Positions 44,148 to 53,106 of a stretch of 64,000 nt of DNA are shown piece by piece. Under the pieces are notes generated by a model. That model searched no databases and was not told where the DNA came from. It was given only the letters and a program-made list of their open reading frames with translations. The stretch spans positions 62,001 through 126,000 of the forward strand of contig NZ_CANSMR010000019.1 of NCBI RefSeq assembly GCF_947648125.1, given 5' to 3'. The translations under genes and the position numbers were made by a program. How positions within the stretch are numbered: position 1 is the stretch's first letter; each line of letters opens with the position of its first letter. The stretch is from an uncultured Bradyrhizobium sp. (GTDB lineage: Bacteria; Pseudomonadota; Alphaproteobacteria; Rhizobiales; Xanthobacteraceae).

Positions 44148-44336
44148 TCACCGGCGGCCCATTAAAGTTGGGTTGAATGTCTTCCGGAATCGCCACGGCA
44201 CCGAGGCCTTCGATTTTTTGTTTTGAGGATAGTCACCGATGATGGCTTCGAGGGTTTCGACGACATAGGTGACGGGGTTGACGTCCTTGAGCTTGCAGGT
44301 CGCGACGAGGCGAAATTTCGGGCGCTGCTCGTTTTT
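44148..44336 (-). mobile_element. IS66-type transposase C-terminal fragment
   Basis: The frame reads QRPKFRLVATCKLKDVNPVT, YVVETLEAIIGDYPQNKKSK, ASVPWRFRKTFNPTLMGRR and stops at 44148. It resembles the conserved C-terminal tail of IS66 transposases (TCKLNxVxP...PWxF). The break falls exactly at a CTATGC motif copy (44331-44342, inverted). No other part of the element or its ends is seen. Confidence 0.6.
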
Positions 44337-44342
44337 GCATAG
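44331..44342 (-). repeat. CTATGCAAAAAC motif copy at the IS66 break
   Basis: GTTTTTGCATAG overlaps the point where the IS66 similarity ends. It is about 90 bases upstream of the gene at 44432. Confidence 0.5.
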
Positions 44343-44431
44343 TCAATGATGCATCGCGGCTTCATGGTTGCCAACGTGCGTGACTGTCCCTGCGAGCGGG
44401 AGTCACCGTGTTGCGAACATGAGAGGCAGAC

Positions 44432-45082
44432 ATGAGGTGCGCAAAGTGGGTTCAAATTGCGGGGTTGCTGGCAGTGACGGCGGTGATGGGCGAGGCGGGA
44501 ACAGCCATCGCACAGACTGCTCCGGCGCCGTCATCCATGAAGACGATCGGGACACCTTCCGCCGCGGCCAAGCCCGAGGTCGTACCCTCGTTGATCGTTC
44601 TCAATTCTCGCGGGGCGACGCTTCAGGGGGATGTGCTGACGCTGATCGGCGTTACGCCCAATTCCATCATATTCGCTGACCGACCGGTGCGCGCCGCCGG
44701 CCACGAGCTTACCGCAAACCTCATCGCGGATTGGGGCGCGAGCACGCCCGGCAACGACAGCTTCGTCAAGGATCCGCCGAACGCTACCGTGTCCGTCTTG
44801 AGCAAGGACGGTTCGGTGAAGGATGCCGTGGTCGTGCTGAAGAATCCGAAGCTCGATGGCGACAAGCTGACCTTCAATGTTCAAACCCTTGAAGGCGACC
44901 TCAACGGTGGCGACGGGCCGGCCTCGATCTTCATCGACATTTTCGGAGTCTGGCGCCGCGCCGCCTTCCGCGGTGCGATGTACGCCGGCGCCGCCGCGGC
45001 AGTCGGAGCGGCCGCGTACGCGGCACCCTACGGTTACGGCCGTCCGGCCTGCGGCTATTACCCCTATCCCCCCTGCTACTGA
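44432..45082 (+). CDS. Secreted protein of unknown family with Gly/Tyr-rich tail
   Basis: 216 residues: a signal peptide (ending TAIAQ), then a region shared with the truncated copy at 40147 (VVPSLIVLNSRGATLQGDVLTLIGV). A middle domain of about 90 residues follows (NATVSVLSKDGSVKDAVVVLKNP; LTFNVQTLEGDLNGGDGPASIFID). The tail is Ala/Gly/Tyr/Pro-rich and ends PYGYGRPACGYYPYPPCY with two cysteines. It lies 11 bases before the Tat-exported DUF1254 gene with an in-between GAGGAG, so both are one operon. Function unknown. Confidence 0.82.
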   Translation: MRCAKWVQIAGLLAVTAVMGEAGTAIAQTAPAPSSMKTIGTPSAAAKPEVVPSLIVLNSRGATLQGDVLTLIGVTPNSIIFADRPVRAAGHELTANLIADWGASTPGNDSFVKDPPNATVSVLSKDGSVKDAVVVLKNPKLDGDKLTFNVQTLEGDLNGGDGPASIFIDIFGVWRRAAFRGAMYAGAAAAVGAAAYAAPYGYGRPACGYYPYPPCY

Positions 45083-45093
45083 GGAGACCTGTC

Positions 45094-46527
45094 ATGAACA
45101 TCACCCGTCGCAATTTAACGATTGGCGGTATGAGCCTGCTTGCGGGCGCCTCGATGAGCACCTTGAGCCGCGCCGAACTGGGTGAATTTCTCGGTATCGG
45201 AGAAGGACTCGAAGATTTCTGGCTAGCCACCGACGCGTATGTCTTCGGCTATCCGCTGGTGACCATGGAGATGACGCGCAGGGTCGTTACCAATGTCGCA
45301 AGCGTTCATGGCACCCGCGGGCCGATGGGCCACATCATCAAGCTGCGGGAATATCCGAACGCGTCCTATCGGGACGTGACGGCGCCGAACGCCGACACGC
45401 TTTACACGACTGCGTTTTTCGACGTCGGCAAGGAGCCCTGGGTGCTCAGCATCCCCGATATGAAAGACCGTTACGCGCTCTTTCCGATGCTGGACGGCTG
45501 GACCTCTGTGTTTCAGGTCCCGGGCAAACGTACCACCGGGACCGGCGCGCAGACCTATGCGATCACTGGACCGGGATGGAAGGGCGAATTGCCGGCCGGA
45601 GTTAAGGAGTACAACTCTCCCACCAACATCGTATGGCTGCTTGGCCGCATCTACTGCACCGGAACTCCGGAGGACTATGCCGAGGTTCACAAGTTGCAGG
45701 ACGAATTCAAGTTGGTGCCGCTGAGCTCGTACGGAAAATCCTACACACCGCCGACCGGCACGGTCGATCCCTCGATCGATATGAAAACGGCAGTACGCGA
45801 GCAGGTCAACCGCATGGATGCGGTGGCCTATTTCACCCTGCTTTGCAAACTCATGAAAGACAATCCGCCGATGGCTGCGGACGCGCCTCAGCTCGCCAAG
45901 TTCGCCAGGATCGGCATCGTCCCGGGCCAGGACTTCGATCCGAGCAAGCTCAAAGCGGACTTCCTCAAGCGCGTGCCCGAGGTCGCCGTCGACCGGATCA
46001 TGATCCAGTTCAAGGTCAATAAAGACGTCAGGGATGAGAACGGCTGGATCTTCACGACCAAGACAGGCATCTATGGCACCGACTATCTCATGCGGGCGCT
46101 CATCACCGCCATCGGACTCGGCGCCAACCGGCCTCAGGACGCCGTCTATCCGACCTCTCAGAAGGACGCAGAAGGTCGAAAGTACAACGGCGCGAACAAA
46201 TACGTGATGCGATTCGCGAAGGGACATTTGCCGCCGGCGCTCGGCTTCTGGTCGCTGACGATGTACGACAGCGGCTATTTCTTCGTGAACAATCCGCTCA
46301 ATCGCTATTCGATCAGTGCTCGGCAGGATTTGAAATCCAATCCGGATGGATCGACTGATCTGTACATCCAGAAGGACTCGCCGGGCAAAGACAAGGAATC
46401 CAACTGGCTTCCGGCGCCGGCGGGAGATTTCATCCTGATGCTGCGCCTTTATTGGCCAAGCGAGAAAGACCCGTCGATCATCAACGGATCGTGGAAGCTG
46501 CCGCCGGTAACGAAAGTCACCGCCTAA
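45094..46527 (+). CDS. DUF1254/DUF1214 domain protein, Tat-exported
   Basis: 477 residues. The N-terminus NITRRNLTIGGMSLLAGASM is a twin-arginine signal. DUF1254 covers about 40-170 (YVFGYPLVTMEMTRRV; TAPNADTLYTTAFFDVGKEPWVLSIPDM). DUF1214 is the C-terminal part (GFWSLTMYDSGYFFVNNPLNRYSI; LPAPAGDFILMLRLYWPSEKDPSIINGSW). The family is common and exported, with no established activity. It is followed 30 bases later by an NTF2-like gene. Confidence 0.92.
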   Translation: MNITRRNLTIGGMSLLAGASMSTLSRAELGEFLGIGEGLEDFWLATDAYVFGYPLVTMEMTRRVVTNVASVHGTRGPMGHIIKLREYPNASYRDVTAPNADTLYTTAFFDVGKEPWVLSIPDMKDRYALFPMLDGWTSVFQVPGKRTTGTGAQTYAITGPGWKGELPAGVKEYNSPTNIVWLLGRIYCTGTPEDYAEVHKLQDEFKLVPLSSYGKSYTPPTGTVDPSIDMKTAVREQVNRMDAVAYFTLLCKLMKDNPPMAADAPQLAKFARIGIVPGQDFDPSKLKADFLKRVPEVAVDRIMIQFKVNKDVRDENGWIFTTKTGIYGTDYLMRALITAIGLGANRPQDAVYPTSQKDAEGRKYNGANKYVMRFAKGHLPPALGFWSLTMYDSGYFFVNNPLNRYSISARQDLKSNPDGSTDLYIQKDSPGKDKESNWLPAPAGDFILMLRLYWPSEKDPSIINGSWKLPPVTKVTA

Positions 46528-46556
46528 CCGCCAAACCGGCAGATGAGGAGAGAGCA

Positions 46557-47243
46557 ATGGCCAAGTATGACATCACAAAGCTTAACGTTGCGATTGACCG
46601 GCTGCTTGCGGTGACCCAGAACCCGCGGCATCGGTTCATGCTGCAAGCTTACAGCCGACACCGATATCTGGAGGTAGCCGGACGCTACGAAGAGATTTTT
46701 GCGCCGGAGATGATGTCGGAACACCCGGTCTATCATGTTCATGCCGATGATACGAACGCGAAGCTTGAAGGCCAGGATGCAGTCAAGAGCCTCTACCGGA
46801 TGTGGGCGCAAACCAACCAGTCAATCTTCTACACCGAGAACGAGCAGGTCGCGGTCGCGGACAATTTCATCGCGTCTGTGACGGTGGTCCACCAGCAAGT
46901 AGCCGGCCGATCTCTGCTGGCGAACAAGGTGATGTCGCACCTGCCCGGCTTTCTTTCCGAAGCGATCCTGAAACGAGTTCTCGCCGCGAAGAGCTTCAAG
47001 GCGGACGAGAACTCCATGTATCTCTACACAAATGTCATTCAGATGATCTGGCCCTATGACGATCGAGGACGGCTCGTCGGCGAAGATGTCTGGGAGCCCG
47101 ATCCGGACAAGGCGGTGATCGTCAAGCTGGACCCGGCCGACGTGGTGACCACGGAGCAGGCCGGCAAGGCGCTCGCGCCCTTGATCAAGCCGCTTCCGTC
47201 TTTTGACGAGGAGGTACTTGGCTCGGCGCGAAGGTCCGCTTGA
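46557..47243 (+). CDS. NTF2/SnoaL-like domain protein
   Basis: 228 residues from the ATG at 46557, just after AGGAGAGAG. There is no signal peptide. The compact alpha+beta pattern (FMLQAYSRHRYLEVAGRYEE; HPVYHVHADDTNAKLEGQDAV; VADNFIASVTVVHQQVAGR; MIWPYDDRGRLVGEDVWEP) is typical of SnoaL/NTF2-fold proteins that bind or isomerise small hydrophobic molecules. Substrate unknown. It is in the same run as the DUF1254 gene. Confidence 0.7.
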   Translation: MAKYDITKLNVAIDRLLAVTQNPRHRFMLQAYSRHRYLEVAGRYEEIFAPEMMSEHPVYHVHADDTNAKLEGQDAVKSLYRMWAQTNQSIFYTENEQVAVADNFIASVTVVHQQVAGRSLLANKVMSHLPGFLSEAILKRVLAAKSFKADENSMYLYTNVIQMIWPYDDRGRLVGEDVWEPDPDKAVIVKLDPADVVTTEQAGKALAPLIKPLPSFDEEVLGSARRSA

Positions 47244-47380
47244 TGGTCATGGGCCACTGGATCTCTGGGCCGGCTAGCGAACTGGTTGCCGTCCCGCAGG
47301 GCTGGTTCAATATGACCATGAACCTCGACGGCCCGAAGTTGGATGCGTTGGTGGGAAGTCGAGTCCGCCGTCGTGCGTGA
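47243..47380 (+). CDS. Possible 45-residue coupled peptide or gene remnant
   Basis: An ATG overlaps the stop of the NTF2-like gene (TGATG), and the frame MVMGHWISGPASELVAVPQG, WFNMTMNLDGPKLDALVGS, RVRRRA is protein-like. It may be a short coupled peptide, or the original C-terminus of another protein of this pathway after deletion. Confidence 0.35.
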   Translation: MVMGHWISGPASELVAVPQGWFNMTMNLDGPKLDALVGSRVRRRA

Positions 47381-47417
47381 AGACGCTGCGAACCCTGTCG
47401 GCTGAATGAAGTTGCTT

Positions 47418-47446
47418 GAAGCGCCGATTCAAAACATCGGCGCTTC
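47418..47446. terminator. Bidirectional terminator hairpin
   Basis: GAAGCGCCGAT at 47418-47428 pairs perfectly with ATCGGCGCTTC at 47436-47446 around a 7-base loop, between convergent transcription units. Confidence 0.7.
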
Positions 47447-47507
47447 GCTTCCGAGCTCGAGCGCTCAGAGTTGGCGCCGGGACTTACCGATTTTGCTCCG
47501 ACTGCCA

Positions 47508-48629
47508 CTATTCTCGACCAATTTGCTCGTCAATGAACGCTAGGCTCGGGTAATCGAGATACCCCGCATCCGAACCACCATAGATCCCAACTGCCTGTAG
47601 CGAGTTGTATGGACCGCCAGCTCGTATCCGCGCCGGGAGGTCCGGGTTGGCGAGAAAGAGGCGGCCGAACGCGACTGCGTCCGCCTCGCCGGTATTGACG
47701 ATGTCGGCTGCACGCTCGGGCGTGATGCCGGCATTGACGATCAGAGGCCCGCGATAATGTTCGCGGAATATCGCGAGCATTCGCTCGTAGTCAGACGCTC
47801 CGGTCCACGCGTTGGTGTCTGCAAGGTGCAGATAGGCAAGCCCCGCGGTCTGTAACCAGGGCGCGAGCCGTCCATAGGTGTCTTCCGGCATCGGATCCCG
47901 CGTGCTGTTGTAATCGGCAAAAGGCGACAGCCGCAGTCCGATCTGCGATCGCGGCATGACATCGGAAATCGCCGCAACTATCTCAAGAAGCAATCTGGAG
48001 CGCGCTTCGATGCTTCCGCCATAGTCATCGGTTCGCAGATTGATCGTCGGTGAGAGAAACTGGTGAACCAGATAGCCGTTGGCGCCGTGAATCTCGACAC
48101 CGTCAAAGCCGGCGCGAACGGCGTTGGCGGCCGCCCTTCGAAATTCGTTCACGACGGTCTCAATCTCCACCTTGGTCATCGCACGTGACGACGTGGCTGC
48201 GACGCGCACATAGGCACCGTTGGCGAGCAGCGCCCATACCTGAAGCCGTTCCAGATCGTCATTCACGCCCGATGGTGACAGCGGCTGCCTGTTGGACAAC
48301 AGACCGCGCGCGCTCGCGCGGCCGGCATGCCAGAGCTGCGCGACAATCCGGCCCCCTTGCTTGTGGGTCCGCTCGACGACCGCTTTCCAGCCCTCGGTCT
48401 GCTCGTCGGTCCACAGGCCGGGCGTTCGATCAAAGGCGTTGGACATCGGTCCAACGTTGATGCCTTCGCTGATAATCAGGCCGGCGCCGGCGCGCGCCGC
48501 GTAATATTCGCCAGCGGAACCATTGATGACACCATGTTCGTCGGCGCGCGAACGCGTCATCGGCGCCATGACGATCCTGTTCGGGAGACTGAGGTCGCCG
48601 AGCGCTGCGGGACGAAAGAGACCTGCCAT
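47508..48629 (-). CDS. Old yellow enzyme family NADH:flavin oxidoreductase (alkene reductase)
   Basis: 373 residues from the ATG at 48629 (MAGLFRPAALGDLSLPNRIV). The TIM barrel has MAPMTRSRAD, WHAGRASARG, the substrate-binding HGANGYLVHQFLSP with His181, Asn184 and Tyr186, and the FMN-phosphate end VAFGRLFLANPDLPARI. Members bind FMN and reduce activated C=C bonds of enones, nitroesters or similar electrophiles with NADPH, in the cytoplasm. No regulator is adjacent. Confidence 0.92.
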   Translation of the reverse strand: MAGLFRPAALGDLSLPNRIVMAPMTRSRADEHGVINGSAGEYYAARAGAGLIISEGINVGPMSNAFDRTPGLWTDEQTEGWKAVVERTHKQGGRIVAQLWHAGRASARGLLSNRQPLSPSGVNDDLERLQVWALLANGAYVRVAATSSRAMTKVEIETVVNEFRRAAANAVRAGFDGVEIHGANGYLVHQFLSPTINLRTDDYGGSIEARSRLLLEIVAAISDVMPRSQIGLRLSPFADYNSTRDPMPEDTYGRLAPWLQTAGLAYLHLADTNAWTGASDYERMLAIFREHYRGPLIVNAGITPERAADIVNTGEADAVAFGRLFLANPDLPARIRAGGPYNSLQAVGIYGGSDAGYLDYPSLAFIDEQIGRE

Positions 48630-49214
48630 GTTTTTCACCTTCGGTTGGGCTGTTCGCAAGATTGGCGCCGGCAGCTAGCGCCGCAGGAGCGTCGTGTAGT
48701 TCGCAGGGATCCATTGCTCGGCAAAAATATGCATTGATCTTGTGCGCGACGATCGTACGCGTGCCCTGCGTCGTCCATTGCGACTCGTCCTTGACCGGAG
48801 TGGGCGGCGAGCGATGCAATGACGGCAACGCTCAAATTGACGTGCATGTCCCGGCCACCGCGCGTGCATTGGGCTCGCTGGGGTCCGATGTCGTTTCGAT
48901 GTTGATCCAAAACAAATCCCGCTGATTGCACATCCTGGCGCGCGGTTGTACGATTGCGTCCGGGTTGAAAGTGAGGATGCTGCCGGTTGTAGCTCCCAAG
49001 TCCGTCTGGCCCGCCACGTGATCGGGCGAAAATCCAAGACATTTCGACCGGAATCGGCCTCAATAAGCGATCAGACAGCGGCGACTGCCGATGGCGGGAG
49101 CAGAGACGACGAATTGCGCTCGTGTGCGATTTGGGTCGCCATATCGAGGATTGCATATCGGCTATGAAGGGTTCTTTTCATTACTGTTCAGCAAGGCAAT
49201 GGTGAGCGCGTATC
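48630..49214. other. Gene-poor stretch, probably degraded
   Basis: Between the old yellow enzyme and the VOC gene I see no convincing gene. A minus-strand frame at 48832-49017 reads AGQTDLGATTGSILTFNPDA with a later CTSI end. A following frame has VKDESQWTTQGTRTIVAHKI. Together they could be a frameshifted relic, but neither has a start or a known family. Confidence 0.35.
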
Positions 49215-50156
49215 GTGGCCGAACCAGACAGATCGCGCGCGCCATCCCGTGGACTTCATCACGTCACGACGATCATTGATGACGTAGAGCGCGCCGCGAA
49301 TTTTTATGCCGGCGTTCTCGGTCTGAAACGAGTCAAGAAAACGGTATGCTACGACGACCCGGGCAGTTACCATCTCTACTATGGCGACGACGCCGGCAAC
49401 CCGGGAACGGTGTTGAGTACCCTGGCATGGCGATGCGTCGCAAAGGGATTGGTTGGGGTCGGCGAAGTCGTGCAGACCGCCCTTCGTGTGCCGGCCGGAT
49501 CGCTCGAATGGTGGTCGGAGCGGCTCAAGGCCGCGAACGTCGCGTGCCGGTTCGATCATTCGCCATTTGGCGAGCCGCTGCTTTGTTTCGCCGATCCGGA
49601 CGGAACGACGCTTGCCCTGGTGGAAGCGGTGCAGCATCGTGGCGACGCCGGGCGCAGCGATCCCGTTCGAGCGGTCATGGGTTTGAACGAAGTCACCCTG
49701 AACGTCCGCGCGGAGGACGCCACGGTCGATATCCTCCAGGACGTGCTGGGTTTCAAGCGCGTTTCGCAGGCCGATGATTCGATCCGGTTCGCCGCACATG
49801 ACGGTCCTGGAGGCACGCTGACGCTGCGGATGGTGGGCGCGTCGTCGCGGGGCCGTCTTGGGGGCGGCACGATCAGGCATGTCGCTTTCCGCGCGGCCAA
49901 TACTGAAGATCAATCCGAGATGATCCGGAAGCTTCAAAGACGGCACGACATCGCCGTGACTGAACCGATTGAGAGAACATATCTGACTGCGATCGGCTTC
50001 CGGGCGCCATGCGGCGTGCTGTTCGAGATCGCAACCGATGGGCCCGGCTTCGCGGTCGACGAGCCGCGCGATCAGCTCGGGGAGGGTCTGAGATTGCCTG
50101 GCTTTCTCGAGGAGCGTCGTCTGGAGCTGCAAAACATCCTGCCCCCGCTGAGCTAG
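49215..50156 (+). CDS. VOC superfamily protein, ring-cleaving dioxygenase-like
   Basis: 313 residues from a GTG. Two tandem glyoxalase/VOC modules are visible: GLHHVTTIIDDVERAANFYAGVLGLKRVKKTVCYDDPGSYHLYYGD at the start and GLNEVTLNVRAEDATVDILQDVLGFKRVSQ near residue 155, then GTIRHVAFRA and GVLFEIATDGPGF. The layout matches LinE/MhqO-type extradiol dioxygenases. Metal ligands would be His near residue 16, His in IRHVAF and Glu in LFEIAT; the second one is inferred by position. Likely role: cleaving or detoxifying hydroquinone-type aromatics. It is convergent with and overlaps the regulator gene by 4 bases. Confidence 0.85.
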   Translation: MAEPDRSRAPSRGLHHVTTIIDDVERAANFYAGVLGLKRVKKTVCYDDPGSYHLYYGDDAGNPGTVLSTLAWRCVAKGLVGVGEVVQTALRVPAGSLEWWSERLKAANVACRFDHSPFGEPLLCFADPDGTTLALVEAVQHRGDAGRSDPVRAVMGLNEVTLNVRAEDATVDILQDVLGFKRVSQADDSIRFAAHDGPGGTLTLRMVGASSRGRLGGGTIRHVAFRAANTEDQSEMIRKLQRRHDIAVTEPIERTYLTAIGFRAPCGVLFEIATDGPGFAVDEPRDQLGEGLRLPGFLEERRLELQNILPPLS

Positions 50157-53014
50157 CCGGGCTTGCGGTCGTGCAACTCGTCGAGCATGGCTGTGGTTCG
50201 CCGGAAGGGTACGGCGTCGAAACCCTCGGTGAATTTTCCGAGCGTCCGCTCGAGCACCGCTGCAGCCTCGCTATTTCGTCGCTGCTGACGCAGGAAGCTT
50301 GCAAGACTTTCGGCCGACCTAAGCTCCCATCCAAGGGCGCCTTGCCGTTCCGAAACCTCAAGCGCTTCGCGCAAATAGGTTTCGGCCGGCTCCGAGTCGG
50401 GTCCCTGCAATGCAGCGAGGACATCGCCGTGGATTCTCAGCGAATCCGGCAGCAACCAGAGCGCCTCCGTAGCCTTGGTTCGCTCCAGGCATTCCGCGGA
50501 CGCCAGCAGCGCTTCTTCCGGTCGATCGTCCGCCGCCAGCACCTCGGCCAGGCGGCCGAGAAACGGGATCGACACGTTTTCGTATTGTGCGCCGCTCAGC
50601 TTCGAGAGCGCTTCCCGCAACAATCTCTCGGCGGGTTCGATCTGACCGCGCAGGAACAGCAGCCTGCCTTCGAAACCGATCGACGAAAACACGTAGCTTT
50701 GGATGTCGTTATCCTGAGCCACCTGCCTGAACCGCTGTATCGCGCAAGCAGCCTTGTCGAGGTCCTCCAGGCTCAGGAACAGCGAAACCCCGCACCAACT
50801 GAGCGCCTGGCAGATCGAGGTCGGATTGCCGGTCTCCTCCGCTTCGGAATGCGCCGACAGGCAGGCTCGAACAGTTCGATCGAAGCGTCCCAGATTCCAG
50901 TAGGCCCGTGCCATCACGCATTGCGCATAGACCGAGTGATTCAGTCCCCATCGGCCGATCTGCGAGACGTCACTGTGAATTCGGAAGTACTCGTGGGCTT
51001 CGCGCGCGAGCTCCAAGGCCGGTGCATATTCGGCGCGAAAGAACAGCGACGCACTCTTCGCGCTCTTCGTCATCGCCAGCGCCGCTGGCTCGTCGGCGTC
51101 AGCGACGAGCGTCTCGATCCTCTGCGTCCCTTCCAGCGCGCCCTTGAAGTCGCCGCGCCGGTGCAGGAAAACGATCAGGCCCAACCGCGCCCTCAGCTCC
51201 CATTGCCGGTCGCCCAGGCGTGCCGCAAGCTCGATTGCCCTGTTCAGGGCGTCGCGCGACTGGCCGGTCATGCCCTGGGTGAACATCAAGGCGAGGCCGT
51301 GAGCTGCCTTCAGCACCATCTCGTTGCGTTCGCTTTCGATCGCCGGATCGAGCGCGTCGATCGCCCTGGTCGTCCATGCGATACATTCCGTCAGCAGCGA
51401 ATTCTCCAGCCAAACGGGTACGGCGGCGGCCGCGAGCGCAACGCCCGCTTGCGCACGGCCACCCGTCGAGAACGCCCAGTCGAGGATTCCGCGCACATTG
51501 TCGAGTTCCTGGACCGCATTCCTGAGGGCTTGCACCCGCTTCGGCCCATCGGCGTACCTGCAGAGCATTTCGGTGACGCAGGCCGCAAGGCGCGCGGTGA
51601 GCTCGTTCCGCTCGGATTGCTCGACCAGCTTGGCAAGCGCGAACGCCTTGGTGATCTCCAGCAGCCGAAATCGGGCGCGCTCGGAGCCGATGTCGACCGA
51701 GACCAGTGATTTGCAGACCAGATCAGCGAGGATCGATGCGGTGTCGGCGCCGTCGGCTGCCGGAATCACGGAGACGGCGGCCTCCAGCGTGAAGCTGCCG
51801 GCGAAAACGCCGAGGCAGCGGAGAACGTACCGCTCGCGTTCGCACAGCAGCTGGTAGCTCCAGTCGAGTGCGGCAGCGATCGTACGATGCCGCGCCGGCG
51901 TGCCGCGGCGCGCATCCGCGAGCAGGTGCACGCGGTCCTCGATCCTGGCGGCCAGTCCGTTGACGCCGAACGCGTCGACGCGCGCGGCCGCGACCTCGAT
52001 CGCAAGCGGGTTGCCGTCCAGTTCGCGGCAGATCTGCGCGGCGAAGCCGGTGTTGCCATTGGTAAGCTCGAAATCGTTGACGATGGCGGCGGCCCGCTCG
52101 ACGAACAACTGAACTGCCGGATAGCTCAAGGCGTCCTTCGGTCCGAGGGACAGACCCGCTGGAGGCACCTCGAGGGGAGGGAGCCGGAACACCTGTTCGC
52201 CATCGACGCGGAGCGGCTCTCTGCTCGTGGTCAGCACCTTGATGCCGCCGGCGCCGCGCAGCAGCTCGCCGATGGCGGCCGACGCCGCGTCGATCAGATG
52301 CTCGCAATTGTCGAATACCAGAAGGAGATTCTTGTAACGCAGCGCCGCCGCGATACCGGACAATATGTCGCTCGAACGAGCGTCGATCGGAAGGGCGGAC
52401 GCAATGACGCTCGAAATCAACGAGGCATCCGTGATCGAGCCGAGGTCAATCAGCCAAACGCCGTGCGGAAACAGCGGCAACATCGCTTCCGCCAGCCGGA
52501 GCGCGACCGATGTCTTGCCGACGCCCGGCGGTCCGACGATGCTCAACAGGCGGCTGTCGGTCAGCTTTTGCCTCATCGATCGAAGCTGTTCGGTGCGTCC
52601 GACCAGCCGGTTCAGTTGCGCCGGCAGGTTGTGAGCCGCCTGCACCGCTGGCCGATCAATGGCTGGGCGCTCTTCTTCGAGTACCTTGATGGGCGCAACG
52701 AAGCGATACCCGCGTCCGGGACTGTTGACGATGTACTGATTGGCGCTGTCGTCCTCGCCGAGCGCGCGGCGAAGCGCCGCCACCTGGACGGTCAGGTTCG
52801 CTTCAACGACGAATGTATCGGGCCAGGCGATCTCGACGAGTTCGCGCTTACTCACCAGCTCGCCCGCGCGCTCGACCAGCGCGATCAGGATCTCGATCGC
52901 CTTGCCGCCGAGGCGAATGACGCGGTCGCCCTCGAGCAGGATTCGTTTGGAGGTGGAAAGGCGAAACGGTCCGAATAGAAACGTACGCTCTGGTCTGTCG
53001 TTGCGATCGGGCAT
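50153..53014 (-). CDS. Large winged-helix/AAA-type ATPase regulator with TPR-like tail
   Basis: 953 residues. An OmpR-type winged helix lies at about 12-107 (FGPFRLSTSKRILLEGDRVIRLGGKAIEIL; NQYIVNSPGRGYRFVAPI). A STAND-type NTPase has Walker A GPPGVGKTS at 161-168 and a Walker B-like LLLVFDNCEHL. The remaining roughly 500 residues are helical repeats rich in Ala, Leu and Arg, like TPRs. This is the CadC-like winged helix joined to an AfsR/LuxR-STAND ATPase, a one-component transcription factor common in rhizobia; its ligand is unknown. The tail-to-tail overlap with the VOC gene is positional only. Confidence 0.9.
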   Translation of the reverse strand: MPDRNDRPERTFLFGPFRLSTSKRILLEGDRVIRLGGKAIEILIALVERAGELVSKRELVEIAWPDTFVVEANLTVQVAALRRALGEDDSANQYIVNSPGRGYRFVAPIKVLEEERPAIDRPAVQAAHNLPAQLNRLVGRTEQLRSMRQKLTDSRLLSIVGPPGVGKTSVALRLAEAMLPLFPHGVWLIDLGSITDASLISSVIASALPIDARSSDILSGIAAALRYKNLLLVFDNCEHLIDAASAAIGELLRGAGGIKVLTTSREPLRVDGEQVFRLPPLEVPPAGLSLGPKDALSYPAVQLFVERAAAIVNDFELTNGNTGFAAQICRELDGNPLAIEVAAARVDAFGVNGLAARIEDRVHLLADARRGTPARHRTIAAALDWSYQLLCERERYVLRCLGVFAGSFTLEAAVSVIPAADGADTASILADLVCKSLVSVDIGSERARFRLLEITKAFALAKLVEQSERNELTARLAACVTEMLCRYADGPKRVQALRNAVQELDNVRGILDWAFSTGGRAQAGVALAAAAVPVWLENSLLTECIAWTTRAIDALDPAIESERNEMVLKAAHGLALMFTQGMTGQSRDALNRAIELAARLGDRQWELRARLGLIVFLHRRGDFKGALEGTQRIETLVADADEPAALAMTKSAKSASLFFRAEYAPALELAREAHEYFRIHSDVSQIGRWGLNHSVYAQCVMARAYWNLGRFDRTVRACLSAHSEAEETGNPTSICQALSWCGVSLFLSLEDLDKAACAIQRFRQVAQDNDIQSYVFSSIGFEGRLLFLRGQIEPAERLLREALSKLSGAQYENVSIPFLGRLAEVLAADDRPEEALLASAECLERTKATEALWLLPDSLRIHGDVLAALQGPDSEPAETYLREALEVSERQGALGWELRSAESLASFLRQQRRNSEAAAVLERTLGKFTEGFDAVPFRRTTAMLDELHDRKPG

Positions 53015-53106
53015 CCTTCAGTCAGCCATGGGCCTCCTCAAGGGACCTTGCTACGCCACAGCCCGGAGGGTGTCCATCCCCTTGGAGGTCTGCGCGAACG
53101 AGGACG

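Noticed and set aside
45223-46557. 444-codon minus-strand frame opposite the DUF1254 gene
   Set aside because: Arg/Asp/His-rich shadow of a clear family member on the other strand.
48430-48828. 132-codon minus-strand frame next to the old yellow enzyme
   Set aside because: It overlaps the oxidoreductase start region in another frame and looks random in its second half.
50009-51709. 566-codon plus-strand frame opposite the winged-helix/ATPase gene
   Set aside because: Shadow frame; the minus strand carries Walker A and a DNA-binding domain.
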